This document shows positions 10,136-18,255 of a stretch of 64,000 nt of DNA, piece after piece. How positions within the stretch are numbered: the stretch's first letter is position 1; every line of letters begins with the position of its first letter. Below the pieces are notes generated by a model. The model saw only the letters and a list, made by a program, of their open reading frames with translations, did not search any database and was not told where the DNA came from. The translations under genes were made by a program, and so were the position numbers. The stretch lies in contig JBBEAM010000007.1 of the NCBI GenBank assembly GCA_040882845.1, positions 310,001 through 374,000 on the forward strand, written 5' to 3'. This DNA comes from JBBEAM01 sp040882845 (GTDB lineage Bacteria > Pseudomonadota > Alphaproteobacteria > Kiloniellales > DSM-21159).

Positions 10136-11299
10136 ATGCCCGACGATACCGGCAAGCTGCCTGACCGCAGGGTCGCCCCCTGGCCGACCGGCGAAGCCGA
10201 GATCGCAGCCTGGACGGACCATTACTTCAAGCTGACCCGCCAGGCCGTCGAGCGCTTCGGCGATACCGAGGTGACCTACGCGATCTTTCTGCGCCGCCCG
10301 GTGATCTCGGCGCCGCGCCTCGCCATCGAATGGCTGGAAGCCGTGGCGGCGGCGCGGGGCACGCAGTTCGACATCGATCTGCAGTATCCGGAGGGCAAGT
10401 GGGTCGGCGCCGGCGAGCCGATCATGTACGTCACCGGTTCCATGGCCAAGCTCTGCGACCTTGAAACCCTGCTGCTGCAGAAGCTCGGGCCGCCCTGCGT
10501 CGCCGCCTACAACGCCTTCGGGATGTGCGCCGATCTGCCGGGGGTGTCTTTCCTGGCGATGGACGCGCGCCACTGCGCCGGGACCGAGATGGCCGAGCTT
10601 ATGGCCTATGCCGCCTCGGTCGGCTCGGCGCGGGCGCGGCGCAAGGTCGATGCGATCGGCTTCATCGGCTGCGCCACCGAAGCCACGGCGCACTATTTCG
10701 GCGCCGAGGGCGGCATGGGCACCATGCCGCATGCGCTGGTCGGCTATGCCGGCTCGACGCTGAAGGCCGCGCAGCTCTTCGACCAGGCCTTTCCGGAAGA
10801 GAACATGACCGTGCTGGTCGATTACTTCGCCCAGGAAATCAGCGACTCCCTCGAGGTCTGCAGGCACTTCCCCGAGCGCGTCGCCCAAGGGCGGCTGGCG
10901 GTGCGTCTCGACGTACCAGGCAGTCGCTTCGTCGAGGGTCTCGACCCCACGGTTTCCTATGCCGTTCTGGAGCGCAACGTGCCCGAGGCGATCCGCGGCT
11001 ACCGTACCGAGGAACAGCTGCGCTTCCTGGTCGGTCCGGGGGTTTCGGCGGCCGCCGTCTGGGCGACCCGCGAGGCGCTCGACAAGGGCGGCTTCCAGAA
11101 GGTCAAGATCGTCGCCTCCTCCGGCTTCGGGCCGATGAAGTGCCGGGTAATGGCCGAGGCCAAGGCCCCGCTCGACGTCATCGGGAGCGGCTCCTACCTG
11201 CCGGGAAAGTGGGAGGAAACCTACGCCACCGCCGACATCGTCGCCTACGACGGCGTTGCGCGGGTCAAGGTCGGCCGCGAGTTCCTGCTGCGAAAGTAG
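10136..11299 (+). CDS. pncB: Nicotinate phosphoribosyltransferase, short form
   Basis: A 387-residue enzyme converting nicotinate and PRPP to nicotinate mononucleotide in NAD salvage. Recognisable parts are TDHYFKLTRQAVERFGDTEVTY at the N-terminus, MDARHCAGTEMAELMAYAASVGSARARR in the middle and SSGFGPMKCRVMAEAKAPLDVIGSGSYLP near the C-terminus, where the phosphoribosyl-binding site lies. It is shorter than the E. coli protein and belongs to the compact group found in alphaproteobacteria. The ATG at 10136 is chosen because upstream sequence lies in the aroG tail. NAD synthetase (14597) acts later in the same pathway. Confidence 0.8.
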   Translation: MPDDTGKLPDRRVAPWPTGEAEIAAWTDHYFKLTRQAVERFGDTEVTYAIFLRRPVISAPRLAIEWLEAVAAARGTQFDIDLQYPEGKWVGAGEPIMYVTGSMAKLCDLETLLLQKLGPPCVAAYNAFGMCADLPGVSFLAMDARHCAGTEMAELMAYAASVGSARARRKVDAIGFIGCATEATAHYFGAEGGMGTMPHALVGYAGSTLKAAQLFDQAFPEENMTVLVDYFAQEISDSLEVCRHFPERVAQGRLAVRLDVPGSRFVEGLDPTVSYAVLERNVPEAIRGYRTEEQLRFLVGPGVSAAAVWATREALDKGGFQKVKIVASSGFGPMKCRVMAEAKAPLDVIGSGSYLPGKWEETYATADIVAYDGVARVKVGREFLLRK

Positions 11300-11325
11300 G
11301 TCCGCACCTTCGCTTGCGGGCGGGC

Positions 11326-11354
11326 TTGACGGAAAATTTTCGGGGCGACACTAT
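11326..11354 (+). promoter_or_regulatory. Candidate sigma70-type promoter of the first GST-like gene
   Basis: TTGACG (11326-11331), a 17-nt spacer and CACTAT (11349-11354) lie about 60 nt before the start codon. The -35 box is strong and the -10 box keeps the key A and final T. It suggests the gene is still transcribed despite its in-frame stop. Confidence 0.45.
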
Positions 11355-11415
11355 TTTTCAGCGGTGTTTCGCGCTGGGGAGAGGCCGTAGCGACGGCGCC
11401 GGGGGATTTGCCCAA

Positions 11416-12105
11416 ATGACCTTGGTGCACTACGAACGCGCCGGTGCTTACGATCTTCGGATATCTCCTTACTGCTGACGCGTGCGCTTGGCGCTCGAGC
11501 ACAAAGGGCTTCAGGCGGAGTCCGTGCCGGTCGCTTACTTCGAGACCGAAAAGATTACCCACCGCAACAACTCCAAGCTGCCGCTCCTGATCGACGACGG
11601 CTGCGGGTTCCTGGGAACTTGGGACATCGTCACGCACCTCGATGCCGAGTATCCGGATCGCCCGGCGCTGATGCGCAACGCCGAGGCGCGCGCGCTGGGG
11701 CGCTTAGTGGCGTCTTGGGGGGATCACGTGCTCTTTCCCGATCTCCTGCGGGTCGTGCTGCCGGATTTCCTGGAGCGCTTGCACGTCAACGACCGTGAGT
11801 GGTTCCGGCAATCGCGGGAGCTGTTGCTCGGCGCCACGGTCGAGCAGCTGCGCGAGAACCGTACAGCCTACCTCTCGGATCTCTGTCGTTCGCTGGCGCC
11901 GCTGCGTTCGGCGCTCTCGGTGCAGTGGTTCCTTGGCGGGGACGCGCCGGGCTATGCCGATTACACGGCCTATACCATGCTCGTTTGGGGCGGGTTCGCC
12001 TCGCGTGAGCCGGTGCTAGAGGAAGACGATCCGCTGCAAGTCTGGATGGCGCGCATTGAGGACCGTTTCGACGGCCTGCCGCGCCGGCTGCCCGCCGCCG
12101 CTTAG
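11416..12105 (+). pseudogene. Glutathione S-transferase-like gene with an in-frame TGA
   Basis: The frame encodes 20 residues ending in RISPYC, meets TGA at 11476-11478, then continues open for 207 codons with no other lesion. Its paralogue at 12501 has exactly the same number of codons and reads SPYC-W-RARLALEHKGL, so the TGA replaces a TGG Trp codon next to the thioredoxin-fold cysteine (Cys20). The C-terminal part is well conserved with the sister (for example LVLPDFLERLHV-like and RTAYLSDLC segments; about 70% identity by eye). The likely reading is a recent nonsense mutation or sequencing error. The stop is followed by C, a context known to favour readthrough, so a low level of full-length product is possible. 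Translation might also restart downstream at 11482 or later. Confidence 0.75.
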
Positions 12106-12500
12106 CATAAAACAGCCGACGCCGTCGCCGGCTCGGCACGAAGTCTTGCCGCGGCGCAGTGTCGCTTGCATGGGGGCAGCGCTCGTCCTCGCCGCCAGGC
12201 GCGCGCTGCGCTGGTATAGGGTCTGCGCGCTGCGCGCTGAGCGGAGCTTAGGCAGTATTTTGATACTTGAGCCCTTGCCGTTCGCTCTCGCTCGCTTGCC
12301 TCTGGGCCCGGCCCGGAAAAACCAAATAAGAGAAAAGACATAAGGGAAGATTCTCATAACTGAGTATTTTGGCAGCCAGGACACGATTAAGTGAAGTTTA
12401 CAACTCGTCCAGACTTGACGCTGTCCAGTTTCTTCTGGCAATTTTATGTCGTTGCTACCTTGTGGGGTAGGTAGGTGTTTTCAGGGTTGGGGATATCAAG
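12106..12500. other. 395-nt intergenic region between the GST-like paralogues
   Basis: No supported gene. The first two thirds are GC-rich and featureless. The last part is AT-richer and holds a candidate promoter (TTGACG 12415-12420, CAATTT 12439-12444) and two small inverted repeats, CCAG-N6-CTGG at 12425-12438 and CTACC-N6-GGTAG at 12455-12470, just before the second GST-like gene. Confidence 0.4.
12415..12444 (+). promoter_or_regulatory. Candidate promoter of the second GST-like gene
   Basis: TTGACG, an 18-nt spacer and CAATTT precede the start codon by about 57 nt. The same TTGACG -35 hexamer stands before the first copy. The spacer contains CCAGTTTCTTCTGG, an inverted repeat that could bind a regulator. 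Confidence 0.35.
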
Positions 12501-13190
12501 ATGAATTTGCAGCTCTATGAACGTGCCGGGGCTTACGACCTCCGGGTCTCTCCCTATTGCTGGCGCGCGCGTCTGGCCTTGGAGCATAAGGGTCTGGAAG
12601 CGGAATCCATCCCGATCTACTACTTCGAGACGAAAAAGGTTCCCTTCCGCAACGTCTCCAACCTGCCGGTGCTTTCGGATAAGGGCCGCAAGGTGGAGGG
12701 CACCTGGGATATCGCCGCCTATCTCGACGAGGCCTACCCTGATCGCCCGGCGCTGATGGGCTGTTCGGAGGCAAGGGCGCTGGGGCGCTTCATGGGGTCC
12801 TGGGCCGACAACGTGCTGGTCCCCGGGCTGATGCGCGTGGTGCTGCCGGACTTCCTGCAGCGTCTGCACGTCAAGGACCGCGAGTACTACCGGCAATCCC
12901 GGGAGGCCTGGGTCGGCGCCACGGTGGAGCGGATGAACGAGAACCGGACGGCCTATCTCTCGGACCTCTGCTGTTCGCTGGCGCCGCTGCGCTCGGCACT
13001 TTCGGTGCAGAGCTACCTGGGCGGGGATTCGCCGAGCTACGCCGACTACGTACCTTACACGGCCTTCGTCTGGGCCTGGTTCGCCTCCGAACGCCCGGTG
13101 CTGGCGGAGGACGATCCGTTGCAGACCTGGCTGGCGCGGATGGAGGCCCGCTTCGAGGGCCTGCCGCGCAGCCTCCCCGCTGCTGCCTAA
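12501..13190 (+). CDS. Glutathione S-transferase family protein
   Basis: A 229-residue protein with an N-terminal thioredoxin-like domain (residues 1-80) and an all-helical C-terminal domain. MNLQLYERAGAYDLRVSPYCWRARLALEHKGLEAE gives the first strand and a CysTrp active-site position (Cys20), and NLPVLSDKG is the cis-Pro glutathione-binding loop; the GTWDIAAYLDEAYPD segment follows as usual. It is the intact member of a tandem pair. Glutathione transferase, peroxidase or dehalogenase activity cannot be distinguished. It is convergent with an MFS gene, with 16 nt between stops. Confidence 0.82.
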   Translation: MNLQLYERAGAYDLRVSPYCWRARLALEHKGLEAESIPIYYFETKKVPFRNVSNLPVLSDKGRKVEGTWDIAAYLDEAYPDRPALMGCSEARALGRFMGSWADNVLVPGLMRVVLPDFLQRLHVKDREYYRQSREAWVGATVERMNENRTAYLSDLCCSLAPLRSALSVQSYLGGDSPSYADYVPYTAFVWAWFASERPVLAEDDPLQTWLARMEARFEGLPRSLPAAA

Positions 13191-13206
13191 CCCGACCTCC
13201 TGAAGA

Positions 13207-14430
13207 TCATTCCGCCGGCTGCGGCAGCGGTTTGCTGAGCAGGGTCTCGTTGCCCGGCTCCGGCATGCGCGGCATCAGCTGCGTCAGCAATAGCGAGATC
13301 ACGGCGAAGCCGGTGCCGGTGAGGAAGACCGCGGCCGGGTTGACCAGCCAGAGAAAACCGAGCAGCACCGGCAGTACCACGGCCGCGATGTGGTTGATGG
13401 TGAAGGAGACCGCCGCCGTCGGCGCGATGTCGCGCGGGTCGGCGATCTTCTGGAAATAGGTCTTGATCGCGATCGCCATGGCAAAGAACAGGTGGTCGAT
13501 GACATAGAGCGCCGCCGCGAAGTTGGCGTCGGTGACGAAGGCGTAGGAAGTGAAGACGAAGATCAGTCCCAGGTACTCGCAGGTCAGCGCCTTGCGTTCC
13601 CCCCAGCGGCGGATCAGGTGACCGATCGCCGGCGCCAGGAAGATGTTGGCGGCATAGTTGATCAGGAACAGCAGGGTGACGTTGGCGACCGAATAGCCGA
13701 ATTTCTCGACCATCATGAAGCCGGCGAAGACGATGAAGATCTGCCGCCGGGCGCCGCAGTTGAAGGTCAGGGCGTAGTACAGCCAGTAGCGCTTGCGCAG
13801 GATCAGCTTCTTGTGCTGCTCGACCTTCTGCGGGAACTGCGGATAGGCGAACCAGGCCAGCACCGCGAGGCCGACGGTCAGGCCGCCGCCGATCAGATAG
13901 ACGATCTTGTAGTCCATGCCGGCGAGCTCGAAGGCGCCCCAGATCAGGCCGTAGGCGATCAGCGAGGAAAAGCTCGCCATGGCGATCACCCGGCCCAGCA
14001 CGATCGGCGCGCGGTCCTTGCCGACCCACTGCAGCGCCAGGCTCTGCTGCAGGGTCTCGTTGTAGTGGTAGCCGATCGACATCAGCACCGTGGTCAGGTA
14101 GAGCCCGACCACCGTGGGGAAGAAGCCGGTCAGCGCCGTGCCGATACCGAGCAGGATGGTCGACAGCAGGGCGAAGCGCTGCTCCTTGAGGATCAGCAGG
14201 ACAAAGACGGCGGTGAAGGCGAGGAAGCCCGGCACCTCGCGCAGCGACTGCAGGATGCCGATCTCGGCGCCGGTGAAGTCGGCGCGCTCGATCGCGAAGT
14301 TGTTGAGCAGCGCCATCCAGGTGGCAAAGGACAGCGGCACGGCGGCGCCGATCAGCAGCAGCAGGGCTTCCGGCGAGCGCCAGCCGCCGATCCGCAGCGT
14401 GGCGACGATCTCTTGCAGTCTCTTGAGCAC
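13207..14430 (-). CDS. MFS transporter
   Basis: A 407-residue major facilitator with about twelve hydrophobic segments, beginning PEALLLLIGAAVPLSF after a short cytoplasmic N-terminus. The loop between helices 2 and 3 is degenerate and the central loop contains VEQHKKLILRKRYW (~204-217). The segment GARRQIFIVFAGFMMVEKFGY in the second half is distinctive but I cannot tie it to a substrate. It lies divergent from nadE with 166 nt between them. Function is transport across the inner membrane; direction and substrate unknown. Confidence 0.75.
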   Translation of the reverse strand: MLKRLQEIVATLRIGGWRSPEALLLLIGAAVPLSFATWMALLNNFAIERADFTGAEIGILQSLREVPGFLAFTAVFVLLILKEQRFALLSTILLGIGTALTGFFPTVVGLYLTTVLMSIGYHYNETLQQSLALQWVGKDRAPIVLGRVIAMASFSSLIAYGLIWGAFELAGMDYKIVYLIGGGLTVGLAVLAWFAYPQFPQKVEQHKKLILRKRYWLYYALTFNCGARRQIFIVFAGFMMVEKFGYSVANVTLLFLINYAANIFLAPAIGHLIRRWGERKALTCEYLGLIFVFTSYAFVTDANFAAALYVIDHLFFAMAIAIKTYFQKIADPRDIAPTAAVSFTINHIAAVVLPVLLGFLWLVNPAAVFLTGTGFAVISLLLTQLMPRMPEPGNETLLSKPLPQPAE

Positions 14431-14596
14431 AGGGTTTCTCTGACAGTGCGGTTAGACGGCAAAACTAGCCTGCGGCGGTCTGGCTGTCTTTCGGTATCAG
14501 GCCAAAGAGTTGCTCTAATCGGACAAAGCAAGGGGTGTGGCTCCCGACGGCGGCGCGCCTTGCCCTGCGCGCGCCTGCGGCGTATCTAGGCGGGGT

Positions 14597-16282
14597 ATGA
14601 CCCAGACCCTGACCATCGCCCTGGCGCAGCTCAACCCCACGGTGGGCGCGCTCGAGTCCAACGTCGAAAAGCTGCGCGCCGCGCGGGCCGAAGCGGCGCG
14701 GGCGGGCGCTGAGCTGCTGGTCGCGACGGAGCTGGTGGTCAGCGGCTATCCGCCCGAGGACCTGGTGCTCAAGCCGGCCTTCATCGCCGGGGCCCGCGCC
14801 GCCGTCGAGGCCCTGGCGGCCGAAACCGCCGACGGCGGGCCGGCGCTGCTGATCGGCTGTCCCTGGAGCGACGAGGCCGAGGTGACGCCGCCGCTGCGCG
14901 GCAAGATCTACAACGCCGCATTGCTGCTCGACGGCGGCGAAATCCAGGCGGTGCGCTACAAGTGGGACCTGCCCAACTACGGCGTCTTCGACGAGGTCCG
15001 GGTGTTCAAGGCGGGGTCGCTGCCGGGCCCGGTGAATTTTCGCGGCGTGCGCCTCGGCGCGATGATCTGCGAGGACATGTGGACCGAGGAGGTCACCGAG
15101 TGCCTGGAGGAGTCCGGGGCCGAGATCCTGGTCGTGATCAACGGCAGCCCCTTCGAGAGCGACAAGCAGGACGAGCGCCTGCAGCTCGCCGTCAAGCGGG
15201 TGACCGAGTCCGGCCTGCCGCTGATCTACGTCAACCAGGTCGGCGGCCAGGACGAGCTGATCTTCGACGGCGCGTCCTTCGTCCTCAACGCCGACTGCGG
15301 CCTGGCGGCGCAGCTGCCCTCCTACCAAGAGAAACTGGCACTCACGACATGGAACCGTGCCGGCGAGGCCTGGGTTTGCGCCGAGGCGCAGCGGACGCCG
15401 CCGCCCGAGGGGCTGGAGGCGCTCTACCGGGCGATGTGCCTGGGCCTCGAAGACTATGTCGGCAAGAACGGCTTTCCCGGCGTGCTGATCGGGCTGTCCG
15501 GCGGCATCGATTCGGCGCTGACCGCGGCCGTCGCCGTCGATGCCCTGGGGCCGGACAGAGTGCGCTGCGTGATGATGCCCTCGCCCTACACCAGTGACGC
15601 CAGCCTGGAGGACGCCGCGGCCTGCGCCGAGCTGCTCGGCGCGCGCCTGGACTCCGTGGCGATCGAGCCGGCGATGCAGGCCTTCGGCGGGATGCTCGAG
15701 CCGCTGATGAACGGCGCCGACACCGGGCTGATGCTGGAGAACGTGCAGGCCCGCTCCCGCGGAATTTTGCTCATGAGCCTGTCCAACGCGTTGGGCCAGA
15801 TGGTGCTCTCGACCGGCAACAAGTCGGAGATGTCGGTCGGCTACGCCACGCTCTACGGCGACATGTGCGGCGGCTACTCGGTGCTGAAGGACGTCTACAA
15901 GACCACGGTCTTCGAGCTGTCGCGCTGGCGCAACCAGGTCCGCCCGGCCGGCGCCAAGGGGCCGGAAGGGCGGGCGATCCCGGAGCGGATCGTCACCAAG
16001 CCGCCCTCGGCGGAGTTGAAGCCCGACCAGACCGATCAGGACTCCCTGCCGCCCTACGACGCGCTCGACGACATCCTGCGCGGCCTGATCGAGGGCGAGG
16101 AGGGGGTCGACGCCATCGCCGCGCGCGGCCACGATCGCGCCCTGGTCAACCGGGTCTGGCGGATGCTGGAGAACGCCGAGTACAAGCGCCGCCAGGCGCC
16201 GCCGGGGGTCAAGTTGACCCGCCGCTCCTTCGGCCGCGACCGCCGCTACCCGATCACCAACGCCTTCAAGGGGCCCTCGTGA
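14597..16282 (+). CDS. nadE: Glutamine-dependent NAD+ synthetase
   Basis: A 561-residue two-domain enzyme. The N-terminal nitrilase-like glutaminase (1-~255) has its catalytic triad at Glu45 (ATELVVSGYPPEDL), Lys122 (YKWDLPNYG) and Cys158 (MICEDMW). The C-terminal synthetase (~275-561) has the pyrophosphatase P-loop SGGIDS at 301-306 and STGNKSEMSVGYATLYGD. It amidates nicotinate adenine dinucleotide to NAD with glutamine as nitrogen donor. The ATG at 14597 follows GGCGGGG; an earlier ATG at 14537 lacks family sequence. gltX follows after 18 nt and is probably co-transcribed. Confidence 0.93.
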   Translation: MTQTLTIALAQLNPTVGALESNVEKLRAARAEAARAGAELLVATELVVSGYPPEDLVLKPAFIAGARAAVEALAAETADGGPALLIGCPWSDEAEVTPPLRGKIYNAALLLDGGEIQAVRYKWDLPNYGVFDEVRVFKAGSLPGPVNFRGVRLGAMICEDMWTEEVTECLEESGAEILVVINGSPFESDKQDERLQLAVKRVTESGLPLIYVNQVGGQDELIFDGASFVLNADCGLAAQLPSYQEKLALTTWNRAGEAWVCAEAQRTPPPEGLEALYRAMCLGLEDYVGKNGFPGVLIGLSGGIDSALTAAVAVDALGPDRVRCVMMPSPYTSDASLEDAAACAELLGARLDSVAIEPAMQAFGGMLEPLMNGADTGLMLENVQARSRGILLMSLSNALGQMVLSTGNKSEMSVGYATLYGDMCGGYSVLKDVYKTTVFELSRWRNQVRPAGAKGPEGRAIPERIVTKPPSAELKPDQTDQDSLPPYDALDDILRGLIEGEEGVDAIAARGHDRALVNRVWRMLENAEYKRRQAPPGVKLTRRSFGRDRRYPITNAFKGPS

Positions 16283-16300
16283 GTTTGGGGGCTTGATCCC

Positions 16301-17635
16301 ATGAAGCTTCGCTTCGCGCCCAGCCCGACCGGCAGGCTGCACGTCGGCAACGCCCGCATGGCGCTGCTCAACTGGCTGCATGCAAGGCAGTGCGGCGGGG
16401 TCTTCCTGCTGCGCCTCGACGACACCGATCCTGAGCGCTCGACCGAAGCCTATGCAGAGGCGATCCGGGAAGACATGGCTTGGCTCGGCCTGCAGTGGGA
16501 CGAACTGGAGCGCCAGTCGGCGCGGCTCGCCCGCTACGATGCCGCCGCCGAGGTCCTCAAGGCGGCGGGACGGCTCTATCCCTGCTACGAAACCGCCGAG
16601 GAGCTGGAGCTCAAGCGCCGCCTGCAGCTCAAGTCGGGCCGGCCGCCGCTCTACGACCGCGAGGCGCTGCACTTGACCGCGGAAGAACGCGCCTCCTTGG
16701 AGGCCGCTGGACGCCGGCCCCACTGGCGCTTCAAGCTGGCGCCGGAGGCGGTCGCCTGGGAAGACCTGGTGCGGGGCCGCCAGGAGGTCGCCGGCGCGCA
16801 CATCTCCGATCCCGTCCTGATCCGTGCCGACGGCAGCTATCTCTACAGCTTCACCTCGGTGGTCGACGACATCGATCTCGACGTCACCCAGGTGCTGCGC
16901 GGCGAGGACCACGTCACCAACACCGCGGTACAGATCCAGATCTTCCAGGCCCTGGGCGGGACGGCGCCTGCCTTCGGGCACTTCCCGCTCCTGATCGGCG
17001 CCGGCGGGGAGAGCCTGTCGAAGCGGCTCGGCAGCCTGACCTTGGAAAGCCTGCGCGCCGAGGGGCTGGAGCCGATGGCGCTCAACGCCTATCTCGCCCG
17101 CCTCGGCACGCCTGACCCGATCGAGCCGCATGCCCGTTTCGACGAACTGGTGGCGGGCTATGACATCGCCCGCTTCGGGCGGGCGACGCCGAAGTTCTCG
17201 CTGGACGAACTCTGGGCGCTCAACGCCAAGCTGCTGCACGCTCTGCCCTACGAAGCGGTCGAAGCCTGGCTCGCCGAGCGCGGCCTGACCGACTTCGACG
17301 AGGCCCTCTGGCTGGCGGTGCGGCCGAACCTGCGCAAGCGCGACGACGCCCTGGACTGGCATGCCGTCTGCCGCCGCGCGGTCGCGCCGGTGATCGAGGA
17401 CGCGGACTACCTCGCGGCGGCGGCGGCGCTGCTGCCCCCTGAACCCTGGGACGAGACCGCCTGGGGCGCCTGGACCGCAGTGCTGAAGGAAAAGACCGGC
17501 CGCAAGGGCAAGGCGTTGTTCCACCCGCTGCGGCTGGCGCTGACCGGCCGCGAGCAGGGCCCGGAGCTCAAGACCCTGCTGCCGCTGATCGGCCGGGAGA
17601 AGGTGGAGAAGCGGCTGCGGGGCGAAGCCGCCTAG
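16301..17635 (+). CDS. gltX: Glutamate-tRNA ligase (short alphaproteobacterial type)
   Basis: A 444-residue class I aminoacyl-tRNA synthetase. FAPSPTGRLHVGNAR (5-19) carries the HIGH-type motif as HVGN, and LSKRLGS at 239-245 is the KMSKS-type loop; RGEDHVTNTAVQIQ lies between them. It is somewhat shorter than the standard ~470-residue enzyme and looks like the second GluRS that many alphaproteobacteria carry, where one copy charges tRNA-Glu and the other may charge tRNA-Gln for the amidotransferase route. Which specificity this copy has is not visible. Confidence 0.88.
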   Translation: MKLRFAPSPTGRLHVGNARMALLNWLHARQCGGVFLLRLDDTDPERSTEAYAEAIREDMAWLGLQWDELERQSARLARYDAAAEVLKAAGRLYPCYETAEELELKRRLQLKSGRPPLYDREALHLTAEERASLEAAGRRPHWRFKLAPEAVAWEDLVRGRQEVAGAHISDPVLIRADGSYLYSFTSVVDDIDLDVTQVLRGEDHVTNTAVQIQIFQALGGTAPAFGHFPLLIGAGGESLSKRLGSLTLESLRAEGLEPMALNAYLARLGTPDPIEPHARFDELVAGYDIARFGRATPKFSLDELWALNAKLLHALPYEAVEAWLAERGLTDFDEALWLAVRPNLRKRDDALDWHAVCRRAVAPVIEDADYLAAAAALLPPEPWDETAWGAWTAVLKEKTGRKGKALFHPLRLALTGREQGPELKTLLPLIGREKVEKRLRGEAA

Positions 17636-17645
17636 CCACGCGGCC

Positions 17646-17661
17646 TGTGACAGATGTCACA
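17646..17661. promoter_or_regulatory. Perfect CRP/FNR-type palindrome TGTGA-N6-TCACA
   Basis: TGTGACAGATGTCACA is a perfect match to the E. coli CRP consensus half-sites with 6-nt spacing, and TGTGACA/TGTCACA pair exactly. It lies 10 nt after the gltX stop and 187 nt before the repeat-protein gene at 17849, the only gene reading away from it. A CRP-type regulator is an inference. Confidence 0.6.
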
Positions 17662-17828
17662 AGATTGGCACAACTTGCTGCCAGGCATGCCCCTGTAGGA
17701 TTCTGCCCGAATAGCTTGAGCGGCTAAGAACGCCCCTTTCTCATGGGTCGGATCGCCCGGTCTCGAGCCAGTATTTTGTGAAATCTCGCGTTCTATCGCG
17801 CCCGCAGGGGCCGCGCGGCCGGTAATGG

Positions 17829-17839
17829 CCCATGATGGG
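17829..17839. promoter_or_regulatory. Palindrome CCCAT-G-ATGGG before the repeat-protein gene
   Basis: An 11-bp perfect interrupted palindrome, 9 nt before the start codon at 17849. The identical 11-mer occurs at 62811-62821 at the start of the hybrid kinase gene. Confidence 0.3.
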
Positions 17840-17848
17840 GGATGACGG

Positions 17849-18211
17849 ATGATTCAGCACAAACGGCAAAAATACGTCAGCCTGCGCAGTCCGCGGGTGG
17901 CGCTCTGCAGTCTGCTCGCGCTTGCAGGATTCCTGGCTTTTATCGGCGCCGGCAAGGCCGAGCAGCTGGCGATCGAGTTGCGGGGCAGCGAAAGCATCCC
18001 CGGCGATACCATCCGCCAGAACGAACCGAGCAACACTAGCGACAGTCAGGGTCAGTCCCAGGGCAGCACCCAGGGGCAAGACCAGGGCTCCGACCAGGGC
18101 TCCGACCAGGGTTCCGACCAGGGTTCCGACCAGGGCTCCGACCAGGGCTCCGACCAGGGCCAGACCCAGGGCCAGACCCAGGGGCAAACCAATGGTACCG
18201 GTCCTGCATAG
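17849..18211 (+). CDS. Small secreted Ser-Asp-Gln-Gly repeat protein
   Basis: A 120-residue protein of no family I recognise. Residues 1-40 look like a signal peptide or membrane anchor (basic N-terminus, then VALCSLLALAGFLAFIGAGKAEQ). After a short linker, residues from about 65 consist of QGSD units repeated six times in register, flanked by QSQG, STQG and three QTQG units. The mature part is therefore polar, flexible and acidic, with no cysteine. A GGGGGA stretch precedes the ATG. A CRP-like palindrome lies upstream. It converges on a gene for another secreted protein. A cell-surface, matrix or linker role is possible but not shown. Confidence 0.65.
   Translation: MIQHKRQKYVSLRSPRVALCSLLALAGFLAFIGAGKAEQLAIELRGSESIPGDTIRQNEPSNTSDSQGQSQGSTQGQDQGSDQGSDQGSDQGSDQGSDQGSDQGQTQGQTQGQTNGTGPA
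18080..18160 (+). repeat. 12-bp tandem repeat encoding Asp-Gln-Gly-Ser
   Basis: Six consecutive copies of GACCAGGGCTCC (two with a C-to-T change giving GGTTCC) plus a 9-bp partial copy, followed by two CAGACCCAGGG-type units to 18184. Copy-number change would keep the reading frame because the unit is a multiple of three. Confidence 0.92.
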
Positions 18212-18255
18212 TCCGCGCCGCGGCCGGCTCCTGTGGTCCTGCCTGTAGCTTCGGG

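Noticed and set aside
11476..11478. TGA as a selenocysteine codon in the GST-like gene
   Set aside because: The paralogue has Trp, not Cys, at this position, and only a weak GCGC-N3-GCGC stem follows; no convincing bacterial selenocysteine insertion element is visible.
14465..17524. 1019-codon open frame antisense to nadE and gltX
   Set aside because: Low-complexity Arg/Gly/Leu/Gln-rich translation typical of antisense frames in GC-rich genes; the plus-strand proteins have clear catalytic motifs.
18080..18184. CRISPR array
   Set aside because: The 12-bp units are contiguous without spacers and encode an in-frame peptide repeat.
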